From: an uncultured Mediterranea sp. | GTDB taxonomy: Bacteria > Bacteroidota > Bacteroidia > Bacteroidales > Bacteroidaceae | Direction: 5' to 3' | Assembly (NCBI RefSeq): GCF_902493215.1 | Contig: NZ_CABUOL010000012.1 | Location: forward strand, 1-64,000 | Length of the DNA: 64,000 nucleotides | Shown: positions 19,019 to 30,626 of the stretch, piece by piece | Position numbering within the stretch: the first letter of the stretch is position 1 | Layout: each line of letters begins with the position of its first letter | The notes under the pieces: model-generated | Databases searched by the model: none | What the model was told of the DNA's origin: nothing | The model's input: only the letters and a program-made list of their open reading frames with translations | Made by a program: the position numbers and the translations under genes

Positions 19019-19825
19019 ATGGCAACAATCAGATTTTCTAAAATGCATGGTGCAGGAAACGACTACATCTATGTAGACAGCCGGAAATATCCTATAGAAA
19101 ATCCGGAAGAGCTGGCCAGAAAATGGAGCTGCCCGCATACGGGCATCGGCAGTGACGGCCTGGTACTGATTGGCCGTTCAGAAAAAGCCGATTTCAGCAT
19201 GCGTATTTTCAACGCCGACGGTTCTGAAGCCCGCATGTGCGGCAATGCCTCGCGCTGCATCGGCAAATACGTCTACGAAACTGGGCTTACGTCGAAAACA
19301 GAGGTTACGCTGGAAACACTTTCCGGTATCAAAGTGTTACAGTTACATCTGACAGACGACAAACTGGTCGGAAGCGTTACAGTCGACATGGGACCGGCTT
19401 CAGACATCCACACCGTGGAGCTGGGCGAAGGTTACAATCCCCAAGAAGGAATCGCGGTATCCATGGGCAACCCGCACCTCGTGCTCTTCACAGACAATCT
19501 TTCGCAGCACGAGATTACGACGACAGGCCCCCTACTGGAATGCCACCCCCTCTTCCCCGACCGCGTAAATGTAGAGTTTGCCCAGATACGTTCCGACGGC
19601 AGCATCCGCATGCGGGTATGGGAACGCGGTTCGGGCGTCACGCTGGCCTGCGGAACGGGAGCCTGCGCCACAGCCGTAGCAGCCGCCTTCAGCGGACGAA
19701 CGCGTGGAAAAACGACCGTTGAGATGGACGGGGGCAGCCTGACTGTCGAACAAGACCCTACCACAGGACATGTGCTGATGACAGGACCTGCGGTGCACGT
19801 ATTCGACGGTGAAATAGAGTATTGA
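19019..19825 (+). CDS. dapF: diaminopimelate epimerase
   Basis: 268 aa. The two catalytic cysteines lie in family motifs: ARMCGNASRC (about residue 75) and LACGTGACATA (about 215). It also has the N-terminal HGAGNDYIYVD signature. It converts LL- to meso-diaminopimelate for lysine and peptidoglycan. It is followed after 32 nt by dapL, the enzyme that makes its substrate, so the pair forms the last steps of the DapL pathway. Confidence 0.98.
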   Translation: MATIRFSKMHGAGNDYIYVDSRKYPIENPEELARKWSCPHTGIGSDGLVLIGRSEKADFSMRIFNADGSEARMCGNASRCIGKYVYETGLTSKTEVTLETLSGIKVLQLHLTDDKLVGSVTVDMGPASDIHTVELGEGYNPQEGIAVSMGNPHLVLFTDNLSQHEITTTGPLLECHPLFPDRVNVEFAQIRSDGSIRMRVWERGSGVTLACGTGACATAVAAAFSGRTRGKTTVEMDGGSLTVEQDPTTGHVLMTGPAVHVFDGEIEY

Positions 19826-19857
19826 CAAATTATCCAACTTAAAACAAAGATAAAGAT

Positions 19858-21090
19858 ATGGCACTTGTAAACGAACATTTCCTGAAACTTCCGGGCAGTT
19901 ATCTGTTCTCGGACATCGCCAAGAAAATCAACACGTTCAAGATTACACATCCCAAGCAGGACATCATCCGGCTGGGCATCGGCGACGTCACCCGCCCCTT
20001 GCCACCCGCCTGCATCGAGGCCATGCACAAGGCTGTGAATGAGATGGCAGACGAAAGCACGTTCCATGGCTACGGCCCCGAACAGGGATACGACTTCCTC
20101 ATCGAAGCCATCCTGAAGAACGACTTCGCCCCACGGGGCGTACACCTTTCGCCATCGGAAATCTTCATCAACGACGGTGCCAAAAGCGATACGGGAAACA
20201 TCGGCGAACTGCTGCGCTGGGACAACAGCATGGGCATCACCGACCCAGTCTATCCCGTCTACGTAGACAGCAACATCATGTGTGGACGTTCGGGCGTGCT
20301 GGGCGAAGACGGCGCATGGAGCAATGTCACCTACTTGCCCTGTACGGAGGAAAACGGCTTCGTACCTGAACTGCCCAAACACCGCATCGACCTGCTCTAC
20401 CTGTGCTATCCCAACAACCCCACCGGTACGACCCTGACCAAGACCGAACTGAAGAAATGGGTGGACTACGCACTGGACAACGACACGCTCATCGTCTTCG
20501 ACGCGGCCTACGAGGCCTACATCCGCGAAGACGACGTACCCCACTCCATCTACGAAGTGAAGGGGGCCAAGAAGTGCGCCATCGAGATACGCAGTTTCTC
20601 GAAAACGGCAGGTTTCACCGGCCTGCGGTGCGGCTACACCGTGGTGCCCAAAGAGCTGACCGCCGCCACCCTGACCGGCGACCGCGTAGCCTTGAACAAG
20701 CTGTGGCTACGCCGCCAGTGCACCAAGTTCAACGGCACCAGCTACGTCACCCAGCGTGCCGCCGAAGCCATCTATACGCCGGAGGGAAAGCAGCAAGTGA
20801 AGGCCAACATCGACTACTACATGCAGAACGCCGCTACCATGAAAGCGGGACTGGAAGCTGCAGGCCTGAAGGTCTACGGCGGAGTGAACGCTCCCTATCT
20901 CTGGCTGAAGACTCCCGACGGTGTCGGTTCATGGCGTTTCTTTGAGCAGATGCTCTACGAAGCCAACGTGGTAGGCACACCCGGCGTAGGCTTCGGCCCC
21001 AGCGGCGAAGGCTTCATCCGCCTCACCGCCTTCGGCCGCCACGAAGACTGCCAGGAAGCCATGCGGCGCATCCGCAAATGGTTGGCCTGA
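19858..21090 (+). CDS. dapL: LL-diaminopimelate aminotransferase
   Basis: 410 aa, class I/II PLP aminotransferase. The Schiff-base lysine lies in SFSKTAGFTGLRCGY (about residue 245), and the PLP-phosphate and substrate regions YPNNPTG and FDAAYEAYI are present. It converts tetrahydrodipicolinate directly to LL-diaminopimelate with glutamate as donor, bypassing acylated intermediates. Glutamate supply ties it to the neighbouring gltBD genes. Followed by a palindrome array and then glnA. Confidence 0.97.
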   Translation: MALVNEHFLKLPGSYLFSDIAKKINTFKITHPKQDIIRLGIGDVTRPLPPACIEAMHKAVNEMADESTFHGYGPEQGYDFLIEAILKNDFAPRGVHLSPSEIFINDGAKSDTGNIGELLRWDNSMGITDPVYPVYVDSNIMCGRSGVLGEDGAWSNVTYLPCTEENGFVPELPKHRIDLLYLCYPNNPTGTTLTKTELKKWVDYALDNDTLIVFDAAYEAYIREDDVPHSIYEVKGAKKCAIEIRSFSKTAGFTGLRCGYTVVPKELTAATLTGDRVALNKLWLRRQCTKFNGTSYVTQRAAEAIYTPEGKQQVKANIDYYMQNAATMKAGLEAAGLKVYGGVNAPYLWLKTPDGVGSWRFFEQMLYEANVVGTPGVGFGPSGEGFIRLTAFGRHEDCQEAMRRIRKWLA

Positions 21091-21114
21091 ACGGAAGCCA
21101 TGCCCCCCGAACAC

Positions 21115-21221
21115 AGAAGAAGTTCTTCTCTGTCCGCAGAAGAAGTTCTTCTCCGAACGCAGAAGACACCCTTCTCCGAACGCAGAAGACATTCTTCTCC
21201 GAACGCAGAAGACGGTCTTCT
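21115..21221. repeat. five tandem 15-bp palindromes with an exact 23-bp period
   Basis: Units start at 21115, 21138, 21161, 21184 and 21207. The first two are AGAAGAAGTTCTTCT; the next three change the centre (AGAAGACACCCTTCT, AGAAGACATTCTTCT, AGAAGACGGTCTTCT). The spacer is 8 nt, mostly CCGAACGC. The array fills the dapL-glnA gap. The sequence is unrelated to the carA-carB array but the layout is the same. Three units keep their arms while the centre varies, which fits selection for the dyad. Confidence 0.9.
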
Positions 21222-21274
21222 CCAAAATGTGGAAAATTACAGACACAGTTATCAACCAACAAATACAACACATT

Positions 21275-23464
<2,190 letters not shown>

Positions 23465-23503
23465 ATTAGTTGATTTTCTTTATTAGTTGTTTTAAGTTTA
23501 TGC

Positions 23504-23545
23504 AGGGGAAGACATCCGCGAGGACTTTCTTCCCCTTTCATTTTT
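23504..23545 (+). terminator. terminator after glnA
   Basis: AGGGGAAGA pairs with TCTTCCCCT across about 15 nt, followed by TTCATTTTT. Confidence 0.75.
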
Positions 23546-23657
23546 CGTTAATAAGACCAAAATATCGGCTCATCATACTACCCGGTATTGCACAATTCCA
23601 TTATATTCTCCATATTTGTAACGATTACAAATAAGTATTATTTTAAAAAGTCAAAAC

Positions 23658-24068
23658 ATGAAAAAGCTTATCGGATTTTTATTGGTATGGCTGTGCGCAT
23701 CAGCCGCCGTAGCACAAAACAAAAGTTTTCAACTCTCCAGCCACATTTTGGACATCAATCTCGGAAAACCTGCATCCGGAGTGAAAATCAGTCTGTCCCG
23801 ACTCCAGGCTGACCAACAGAACTGGATGACCATCGAAGAGAAGGTGACCGATGAAAACGGTAGAATCAAGGATTTCCTGGAGGAAAACGGAACCGACCAC
23901 CGGGGGGTCTATAAGCTGACCTATCACGTCGCTTCCTATTTCAAGTCACAAGGCCAGGAAACTTTCTATCCCTTCATTGAAGTGGTGTTTGAAATCAGGG
24001 ACGACAAACATTATCATGTCCCCATTACGCTTTCTCCCTATGGCTACTCCACCTATCGGGGTAACTGA
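23658..24068 (+). CDS. periplasmic HIUase/transthyretin-like protein
   Basis: 136 aa with a signal peptide (about residues 1-19, cut near AVA-QN). The mature part has the 5-hydroxyisourate hydrolase signatures: SSHILDINLGKPA near the N-terminus and the C-terminal HVPITLSPYGYSTYRGN, ending in the YRG-type tail of the family. It would hydrolyse 5-hydroxyisourate, the product of urate oxidation. No urate oxidase or other purine catabolism gene is nearby, so the physiological role here is open. It stands alone between the glnA terminator and the B12 riboswitch. Confidence 0.85.
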   Translation: MKKLIGFLLVWLCASAAVAQNKSFQLSSHILDINLGKPASGVKISLSRLQADQQNWMTIEEKVTDENGRIKDFLEENGTDHRGVYKLTYHVASYFKSQGQETFYPFIEVVFEIRDDKHYHVPITLSPYGYSTYRGN

Positions 24069-24120
24069 AAGGGCCAAACAAAAAAAGTTGGCGGATAAAG
24101 CCTAAATCGAAAATAATTCC

Positions 24121-24128
24121 TACCTTTG
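24121..24128 (+). promoter_or_regulatory. -7 box for the B12-controlled transcript
   Basis: TACCTTTG matches TAnnTTTG just upstream of the cobalamin riboswitch. Confidence 0.55.
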
Positions 24129-24170
24129 CCGCCACGATTTCGGTTTCGCTGCCTCTATCGCTTCGGAGCG

Positions 24171-24330
24171 TACGATGAAAAGGGAATCAGGTGAAACTCC
24201 TGAACAGACCCGCTGCTGTAAGTCCTCCCTCCCGGGAAGTCTTTGGAAAGACCCGAGCCACTGTTCTACTCACAATATTAGAGGGAATGGGAAGGCATCC
24301 AAAGATGGGACAAGTCAGAAGACCTGCCAA
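24171..24330 (+). ncRNA. cobalamin riboswitch
   Basis: The conserved order of the B12 aptamer is visible: GGGAATCAGGTGAAACTCC at 24182-24200, then the core GACCCGCTGCTGTAAG, then GAGCCACTGTTCT, GGGAAGGC and finally AAGTCAGAAGACCTGCC at 24313-24329. It lies in the leader of the TonB receptor gene. About 150 nt of expression platform follow, with further hairpin-forming segments before the start at 24482. B12 binding is expected to shut off the receptor gene. The transcript probably begins at the TACCTTTG box at 24121. Confidence 0.95.
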
Positions 24331-24481
24331 AGTCGACAAACGTTTTAACGCTTTCGGGGAATAAAGCGGTGAAACATAGAGCCGGAAGTCCTGCCGCCTG
24401 ATAGCCTGCGGGACAACCGTTTCTCCATGTCCACATTTTACTGCTGTTTCCCGGCCATTTTTATTTGGAAGTTATAAAAAA

Positions 24482-26869
24482 ATGAAAAGAGGAGAAACAG
24501 TACACTATTCCTATGTCAGACTGCTCACGATATGGCTTTGTCTCTTGACGGGTACAACCTACTTGATGGGACAACAGAAAGTCCGTCTTTCCGGGCAGGT
24601 GACCGATATCCAGGGCCGTCCCATCGAACAGGCCACCATAGCCATCGAAAACACGTCGACAGGCTGTTACAGCCAAGCCGACGGACGTTATGAACTTGCC
24701 GTGATGCCGGGCGAGCAGACGGTGGTCGTCTCGTTCATCGGGTACGAGACACAAAAAACGTCTCTGAAAATCACAAGTTCCACAACACTGGACTTCCAGC
24801 TGAAAGAAAACAATGTAGGCCTGGGAGCTGTGGAAATATACGGCAAAAGTCAGACACAGAAACTGAAGGAAAGTGCTTTTACCGTCAATGCTCTTGATGT
24901 AAAAACAATGGCATCATCCCTGAGCAACCTGAACGACCTGGTAAACCGTACGACTGGCATCAAGGTACGCGAAGAAGGCGGTGTGGGTTCAGACTTCGAC
25001 CTGTCCATCAACGGCCTTTCGGGCAACTCCGTCCGCTACTTTCTGGACGGCATGCCTTTGAGCAGCAAAGGCAGTGATGTAACTCTGGCCAACCTGCCCG
25101 TAAACATCATCGACCGCATCGAGATCTATAAAGGAGTAGTTCCTGCCCATCTGGGAACAGATGCTTTGGGCGGTGCCGTCAATATCATCACCAAGCAAGA
25201 ACAGAAAAATTACCTGGACGCCTCTTACGGCATAGGTTCTTTCCACACACACAAAGCCGACCTGAACGCACAGTTTGTAGAGCGACGGACGGGACTCATC
25301 ATCCGCCCCACCATCGGAATCAGCTATTCAAAAAACGACTATAAGATGAAAGACGTCGAAGTGTGGGACGACGAGCAGGACCAATATATTTATGCCGACC
25401 GCAAACGCTTTCACGACGACTACTTCTCGCTACTCGGACAAGTGGAAATCGGCTTTGCCAACAAGTCATGGGCAGATGCATTCTTTGTCTCGGGTTCCTA
25501 TTCGAAAGTCGACAAAGAACTTCAGACGGGTTCGGTACAGACCGTCGTCTATGGAATGGCCGAACGGCAGACCGATGCCTGGAATCTGTCGGCACGCTAC
25601 CGGAAACGGAATTTTCTGGTCGAAGGACTTCAGATGAACGCCTCCCTCTCGCATACCTGGGACCACTCGCTGACGGTCGATACCGCCTACCGCAAATACA
25701 ACTGGAACGGCGACTACATTGCAAGCTCCCGTAATGAAATCACCGGAAACAAACGTTCCATGCGCTACTACAAACGCCCCATGACGCTGGTCCATGCCAA
25801 CACCGACTATGCTCTGAACAACCATCACAGCCTCAATCTGGACTATTCAATGAACCGGACGGGCAACAATCGATATGACGACCTTGATACCGACTTCGAA
25901 CCGTCGAACGACGTGCTGACAAAGCACATCATCGGTTTCTCCTACCATCAGTCCTTTTTCAACGACCGCTGGAACACGACCTTCTTTGTCAAAGACTATG
26001 TGAACCATGCCGACATCCGACAGACTGATTCGGGAGCCACGACAGGCTCCAACAACGTACATGGTTCCATCACCAAAAACTACCTGGGCTACGGAGCCGG
26101 TACCCGCTTCATCTTTACAGAACCCTTTGCCCTGAAAGCCTCTTTCGAGCACAGTGTACGCCTGCCTATAGCCCGCGAGCTACTGGGCAATGGTTCTACG
26201 GTCTACGCCAACGTAGCACTGGAACCGGAGCAAAGCGACAATGTCAATCTTGGCTTTTTCGGTACCTGGCATCCGGCTGCCGGACACACACTCTATTATG
26301 AAGCCAACGGATTTCTGCGCAACGTGGACAACTTCATCCAAGTACAAGTCATCGAAAAGGAAGGCATGCTGCAATATCAGAACGTGCCAGCCGTACACAT
26401 CAAAGGTGCCGAAGGAGAGCTCCGCTACACCTGGCAGAACAAGCTCCAACTCTCGGGCAACCTCAGCTATCAGGACGCACGCGACCAGCAGCAATATAAG
26501 ACCGACGGCAAGCCCTCGGCCACCTATGACAACCGCCTGCCCAACCGCCCCTGGCTGTTCGGCGGTGCCGAAGCAAGCTATACGTTCCATAATGTAGGGA
26601 TGCCCGACAGCCGTCTGCGTCTGAATTTCAACTATCAATGGGTACATTGGTACTTCCTGACATGGGAAGCCTATGGTTCCTACGAGAACAAATCGCGCAT
26701 CCCCACGCAGCACATCTGCAATGCCGGCGCATCCTATTCCTGGAAGAACGACCGCTACAGCCTTTCATTGGAATGTAGCAACCTGTTGGACTATACCGCC
26801 TATGACAACTACAAGTTGCAGAAACCGGGAAGAGCGTTTTTTGCCAAATTCCGACTTTTTATCAATTAA
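24482..26869 (+). CDS. TonB-dependent receptor, BtuB-like
   Basis: 795 aa. Signal peptide (about 1-30), then a carboxypeptidase-regulatory-like domain (about 31-115, VRLSGQVTDIQGRPIEQATI), the plug domain (about 125-235, containing GTDALGGAVNIITK) and a 22-strand barrel to the C-terminus, which ends in the outer-membrane Phe pattern. The cobalamin riboswitch leader makes cobamides or a precursor the likely substrate. A DUF4374 lipoprotein follows after 24 nt, then corrin-ring synthesis genes, so uptake and synthesis are co-located. Confidence 0.9.
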   Translation: MKRGETVHYSYVRLLTIWLCLLTGTTYLMGQQKVRLSGQVTDIQGRPIEQATIAIENTSTGCYSQADGRYELAVMPGEQTVVVSFIGYETQKTSLKITSSTTLDFQLKENNVGLGAVEIYGKSQTQKLKESAFTVNALDVKTMASSLSNLNDLVNRTTGIKVREEGGVGSDFDLSINGLSGNSVRYFLDGMPLSSKGSDVTLANLPVNIIDRIEIYKGVVPAHLGTDALGGAVNIITKQEQKNYLDASYGIGSFHTHKADLNAQFVERRTGLIIRPTIGISYSKNDYKMKDVEVWDDEQDQYIYADRKRFHDDYFSLLGQVEIGFANKSWADAFFVSGSYSKVDKELQTGSVQTVVYGMAERQTDAWNLSARYRKRNFLVEGLQMNASLSHTWDHSLTVDTAYRKYNWNGDYIASSRNEITGNKRSMRYYKRPMTLVHANTDYALNNHHSLNLDYSMNRTGNNRYDDLDTDFEPSNDVLTKHIIGFSYHQSFFNDRWNTTFFVKDYVNHADIRQTDSGATTGSNNVHGSITKNYLGYGAGTRFIFTEPFALKASFEHSVRLPIARELLGNGSTVYANVALEPEQSDNVNLGFFGTWHPAAGHTLYYEANGFLRNVDNFIQVQVIEKEGMLQYQNVPAVHIKGAEGELRYTWQNKLQLSGNLSYQDARDQQQYKTDGKPSATYDNRLPNRPWLFGGAEASYTFHNVGMPDSRLRLNFNYQWVHWYFLTWEAYGSYENKSRIPTQHICNAGASYSWKNDRYSLSLECSNLLDYTAYDNYKLQKPGRAFFAKFRLFIN

Positions 26870-26893
26870 CCCTAACTATAATTTTTTATCAAC

Positions 26894-28213
26894 ATGAGAA
26901 AATTCAAACATTTCCTGAGTACAGGTATGGCTATCCTGATGGCCGCGTCTTTTACCGCATGCTCCGACGACTCCAACGGAGACAAGGGAGGGAACTCCGG
27001 TAACAACAACCTTGATTATCATTTCGACCTCTTCATGAGTGTAGGCAAACATGGCGGTATGAGCCAAGGCGACGGAACCATCGTACGAAGCGTGTCCGAC
27101 CTGAGTGCAACAGCAGACAAAATATCCATTGAAGGCATCGGATCGGAATTCGAATCGGACGGAAACACCTATACCATGGAAGCCATTGTCAAAGGGAAGT
27201 ATTATTACGAAGTGCCCTACCAGCCAGCCGACCGTTTTGTAAAACTGGAAGTGAACTACGACCCGAAGACCGGCAAAAATGCCCTCAACGTCGTGGCACA
27301 ACGGCCCTTTGCCGAAGGATACACTTTCAAGGCCCGTTCGTACACACACGCCTGGCTCGATGACAAGACACTGATTGTCATGGCAGCCAACGGCGATGCC
27401 GACCAAATCATTTGGACGAAACTCAATGCAGACGACATGAAAATAATCGACAGTGGCACACTGAGCGAAATTACTGCGCCCAATGGATATCCGGTACTCA
27501 CTACCTCCGGCATCCTGACCTATCGTCAAAGCGACCAGAAGCTCTACTACTTCTATTTTGCCAAAACATCGAAACGCAACGGAAAAGCCACTCCCTACTT
27601 CTATACGGCTGTCATCAACCCCACAACCATGAAAGTGGAAAGCAACGAGCCCAACAACATTGCCCAGCAAATGGCCGGAAGCGCCTATGGCGAACTGATG
27701 CAGAATTGTGTCATGTACGACGAGAACGACAACCTCTACCTCGCCACCTTCACGCCCGATGAGAACGAGAAAGAAATCGGCCACCTGCTCCGAATCAAGA
27801 AAGGTGAAACCCAGTTCGACTCCAGCTACGACGGCTATCCCAATGCCGACGGCAAGCTGCTGACCCTCCAATATCTGGGTAACGGCAAGGCATTGGCCTA
27901 CGCCCGCAACGATGCCGGTGACCCGCAGGATGGTACACTCAACATCGACTCCTACTGCCACTACTATACCATTATCAACCTGGCCGACGGAAGCCGCGAA
28001 CGCCTGAAATACAACGGTACTGAAATTCCTTATAGCGCAGGCCGCTTCTCACAACGCACAGCCGTTGTCAACGGGAAAGCCTATATCGGAGTCAATACCC
28101 GCGAAGAATCCGGCATCTATATCTATGACATCGCAACCGGTAAAGTGGAAAAAGGAGCTGAAGTAGACAGTGGGTTCTATTTTGACATCCTTCGCGTTAT
28201 GAATAATCAATGA
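26894..28213 (+). CDS. DUF4374-type surface lipoprotein
   Basis: 439 aa. Lipoprotein signal with lipobox SFTAC (lipid-modified Cys at about residue 23) followed by a Ser/Asp/Gly/Asn-rich tether typical of surface-exposed Bacteroidales lipoproteins. The rest is rich in beta-strand and repeated short blades, fitting a beta-propeller. Proteins of this kind usually sit next to B12- or siderophore-type TonB receptors, and here it follows one in the same riboswitch-controlled transcript. A ligand-capture lid for the receptor is inferred. The family name is from memory of this gene context. Confidence 0.75.
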   Translation: MRKFKHFLSTGMAILMAASFTACSDDSNGDKGGNSGNNNLDYHFDLFMSVGKHGGMSQGDGTIVRSVSDLSATADKISIEGIGSEFESDGNTYTMEAIVKGKYYYEVPYQPADRFVKLEVNYDPKTGKNALNVVAQRPFAEGYTFKARSYTHAWLDDKTLIVMAANGDADQIIWTKLNADDMKIIDSGTLSEITAPNGYPVLTTSGILTYRQSDQKLYYFYFAKTSKRNGKATPYFYTAVINPTTMKVESNEPNNIAQQMAGSAYGELMQNCVMYDENDNLYLATFTPDENEKEIGHLLRIKKGETQFDSSYDGYPNADGKLLTLQYLGNGKALAYARNDAGDPQDGTLNIDSYCHYYTIINLADGSRERLKYNGTEIPYSAGRFSQRTAVVNGKAYIGVNTREESGIYIYDIATGKVEKGAEVDSGFYFDILRVMNNQ

Positions 28214-28560
28214 CATCCGACGGCAAAATCAAAATCAAATCAGTGAAACAAAGGACAGACGGACAGAAGAAAAAGTTTCAAAAGTTGCATTGACAACGAA
28301 ACTAGTAGTTTCAAACCTGTTCCGTTTCTTGAAACCATCGGTTTCATTAAAGGAAACCACCGGTTTCATTCAATGAAACTAGTGGTTTCATCCTATGAAA
28401 CTATTTTGATGCCTGTGAGAGGAAAATCTGAATCCAGAGCAGAATAACCGTAATATGGTTACAAAAAAACTGCATTTGTCTACATATCGTCCCGCTGTCT
28501 TTGCCTACCTTTGCACATACGTTTGAATAAAAGACTATAGAACATAAAAATTTACATTTC
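28214..28560. repeat. gap with GAAAC-type palindrome array and a promoter box
   Basis: Palindromes GAAACTAGTAGTTTC (28298), GAAACCATCGGTTTC (28331), GAAACCACCGGTTTC (28353) and GAAACTAGTGGTTTC (28375), plus a half unit GAAACTATTTTG at 28397. The last four start exactly 22 bp apart; the first is offset by 33 bp. Downstream, TACCTTTG at 28506-28513 is a probable -7 box for the next gene. No coding sequence is seen. Confidence 0.85.
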
Positions 28561-29124
28561 ATGACACTCTCCGAATTTCTATCGTATGTGCAAACCGGCA
28601 AGGCGCTTAATACTGAACCCATCCATCGCCTGATGAACGACATGAGCGAAGAAGCCCGGCGCATCACCTTCCGCCTGAACTCCGCCTATCATACCCCTGA
28701 AGAAGTCAGGGCACTGCTGTCCGAACTCTTCGGCAAACCGGTCCCCGACACGCTTCGGGTCTTCCCTCCCTTCTATTCAGACTTCGGGAAAAACATCACA
28801 GTAGGCGAAAACGTATTCATCAATGCCTGCTGCCATTTCCAGGACCACGGCGGAGTAACGCTGGGCGACGGTTGCCAGATAGGGCACAACGTCGTATTCG
28901 CCACGCTCAACCACGGCCTGCAACCTGAAGACCGCGGCACCACCTACCCTGCTCCCATTGTTTTGGGCAAGAACGTATGGGTAGGCTCCAACGCCACCAT
29001 CCTCCAGGGAGTCACCATCGGCGACAATGCCGTCGTGGCCGCCGGAGCTGTTGTGACCAAAGATGTTCCGGCCGACGCCATCGTAGGTGGCGTGCCTGCC
29101 CGTTTCATCAAGAGCATCCGATAA
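28561..29124 (+). CDS. hexapeptide-repeat O-acetyltransferase (maltose/galactoside type)
   Basis: 187 aa. N-terminal helical domain of the maltose acetyltransferase type (about 1-55), then left-handed beta-helix hexapeptide repeats (ITVGENVFINACCHFQDHGG, then VTLGDGCQIGHNV and IVLGKNVWVGSNATILQG). The catalytic His is probably that in ATLNHGL. It transfers acetyl from acetyl-CoA to a sugar or similar acceptor. It stands just before the corrin genes but has its own promoter box, and a link to B12 is not supported. Confidence 0.85.
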   Translation: MTLSEFLSYVQTGKALNTEPIHRLMNDMSEEARRITFRLNSAYHTPEEVRALLSELFGKPVPDTLRVFPPFYSDFGKNITVGENVFINACCHFQDHGGVTLGDGCQIGHNVVFATLNHGLQPEDRGTTYPAPIVLGKNVWVGSNATILQGVTIGDNAVVAAGAVVTKDVPADAIVGGVPARFIKSIR

Positions 29125-29160
29125 TATGGACAGTGGGCCGATTGTTCGACGAAAAAGACG

Positions 29161-29168
29161 TATATTTG
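29161..29168 (+). promoter_or_regulatory. -7 box before the corrin operon
   Basis: TATATTTG matches TAnnTTTG, 10 nt before the first possible start (29178) and 25 nt before the second (29193), so the second start may be the one used. Confidence 0.5.
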
Positions 29169-29177
29169 CCGAACATT

Positions 29178-30602
29178 ATGGAACCCAAAGAAATGAAACA
29201 ACCGAAAATAATCGTTGCCGGTATAGGACCGGGCAGCGAACAAGACATCACTCCTGCCGTCAAGGCCGCCCTGCAAGAGGCCGATGTGGTGGTAGGCTAC
29301 AAATATTATTTCCAGTTTGTCGCTCCTTACCTGAACAGCAGTACCCAATGCGTGGATACAGGCATGAAACGCGAACGGGCACGGGCCGAACAGGCTTTCG
29401 AACTGGCCGAACAAGGCAAGACCGTCTGCGTCATCAGTTCGGGCGATGCCGGCATCTACGGCATGACGCCGCTCGTCTACGAAATGAAGCGCGAGCGGGG
29501 CAGTGCGGTCGAGGTCGTATCCCTGCCCGGCATCAGTGCCTTCCAGAAGGCTGCCTCCCTGCTGGGCGCTCCGGTAGGACATGATTTCTGCGTCATCTCC
29601 CTCAGCGACCTGATGACTCCCTGGGAGCGCATCGAGAAGCGCATCCGGGCCGCTGCCCAGGCCGACTTCGTGACGGCTGTCTACAACCCCAAGAGCGAAG
29701 GACGCTACTGGCAGCTCTACCGCCTGAAGGAAATCTTCCTGCAAGAAGACCGGTCGCCCCAGACACCCGTGGGCTACGTGCGCCAGGCCGGCCGACCCGA
29801 ACAGGAGGTACACATCACCACACTCCAGGACTTCGATCCCGAAGAGGTGGACATGTTTACCGTCATCATCATCGGTAACTCCCAGTCCTACGAATGGCAG
29901 GGAGCATTCGTCACACCACGCGGATATTATCGGGAAGAAAGTGCTTCAGGAGCTTCCGTCGGGCAGGACATCATGATACGCAGCTTCCGCACCATCGAAC
30001 GCGAACTACAGCATCCCGACATTCCCCTCGACCACAAGTGGGCCCTGCTGCATGCCATCCACACCACGGCCGACTTCGAGATGGAGCATCTGCTGTATAC
30101 CGACCCTCGAGCCGTGTCGACCCTGTACGAACAGATAGCCTCCGGCCGCCTGAAGACCATCGTCACAGACGTGACCATGGCTGCCAGCGGCATCCGCAAA
30201 GGCGCCCTGCAACGCCTGGGTGTGGAGGTGAAATGCTACCTGAGCGATCCGCGTACAGCCGAACTGGCATCGGCCAAAGGCATCACCCGTACGCAAGCCG
30301 GTACCCGCCTGGCCGTTGAGGAACACCCCGACGCCCTGTACGTCTTCGGCAACGCACCCACCGCCCTGATGGAGCTGTGCGACCTGATACGCAAGGGTAA
30401 GGCACACCCGGCCGGCATCGTGGCCGCTCCTGTCGGTTTCGTACATGTGCAGGAATCCAAGCACATGGTCAAGCCCTTCACCGACATTCCAAAAATCATT
30501 GTAGAAGGACGCAAAGGCGGAAGCAATCTGGCCGCCACCCTCGTCAACGCTATCCTGTGCTATAACGACGCCGAACAACTGCGCCCCGGCCGAGACGTAT
30601 AA
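29178..30602 (+). CDS. cbiH-cbiC: fused CbiH (precorrin-3B C17-methyltransferase) and CbiC (precorrin-8 methylmutase)
   Basis: 474 aa. Residues about 5-245 are a SAM-dependent corrin methyltransferase (IIVAGIGPGSEQDITPA at the start, CVISSGDAGIYGM for SAM binding) that contracts the ring with C17 methylation. Residues about 255-470 are CbiC/CobH, moving the methyl group from C11 to C12 (IVTDVTMAASGIRKG, ALYVFGNAPTALMEL, GIVAAPVGFVHVQESK). Start at MEPKEMK; MKQPK 15 nt later is equally possible given the promoter box. First of four genes in one operon of two-domain fusions. Confidence 0.93.
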   Translation: MEPKEMKQPKIIVAGIGPGSEQDITPAVKAALQEADVVVGYKYYFQFVAPYLNSSTQCVDTGMKRERARAEQAFELAEQGKTVCVISSGDAGIYGMTPLVYEMKRERGSAVEVVSLPGISAFQKAASLLGAPVGHDFCVISLSDLMTPWERIEKRIRAAAQADFVTAVYNPKSEGRYWQLYRLKEIFLQEDRSPQTPVGYVRQAGRPEQEVHITTLQDFDPEEVDMFTVIIIGNSQSYEWQGAFVTPRGYYREESASGASVGQDIMIRSFRTIERELQHPDIPLDHKWALLHAIHTTADFEMEHLLYTDPRAVSTLYEQIASGRLKTIVTDVTMAASGIRKGALQRLGVEVKCYLSDPRTAELASAKGITRTQAGTRLAVEEHPDALYVFGNAPTALMELCDLIRKGKAHPAGIVAAPVGFVHVQESKHMVKPFTDIPKIIVEGRKGGSNLAATLVNAILCYNDAEQLRPGRDV

Positions 30603-30626
30603 CACAGGCAGAAAACAGACTTCATT

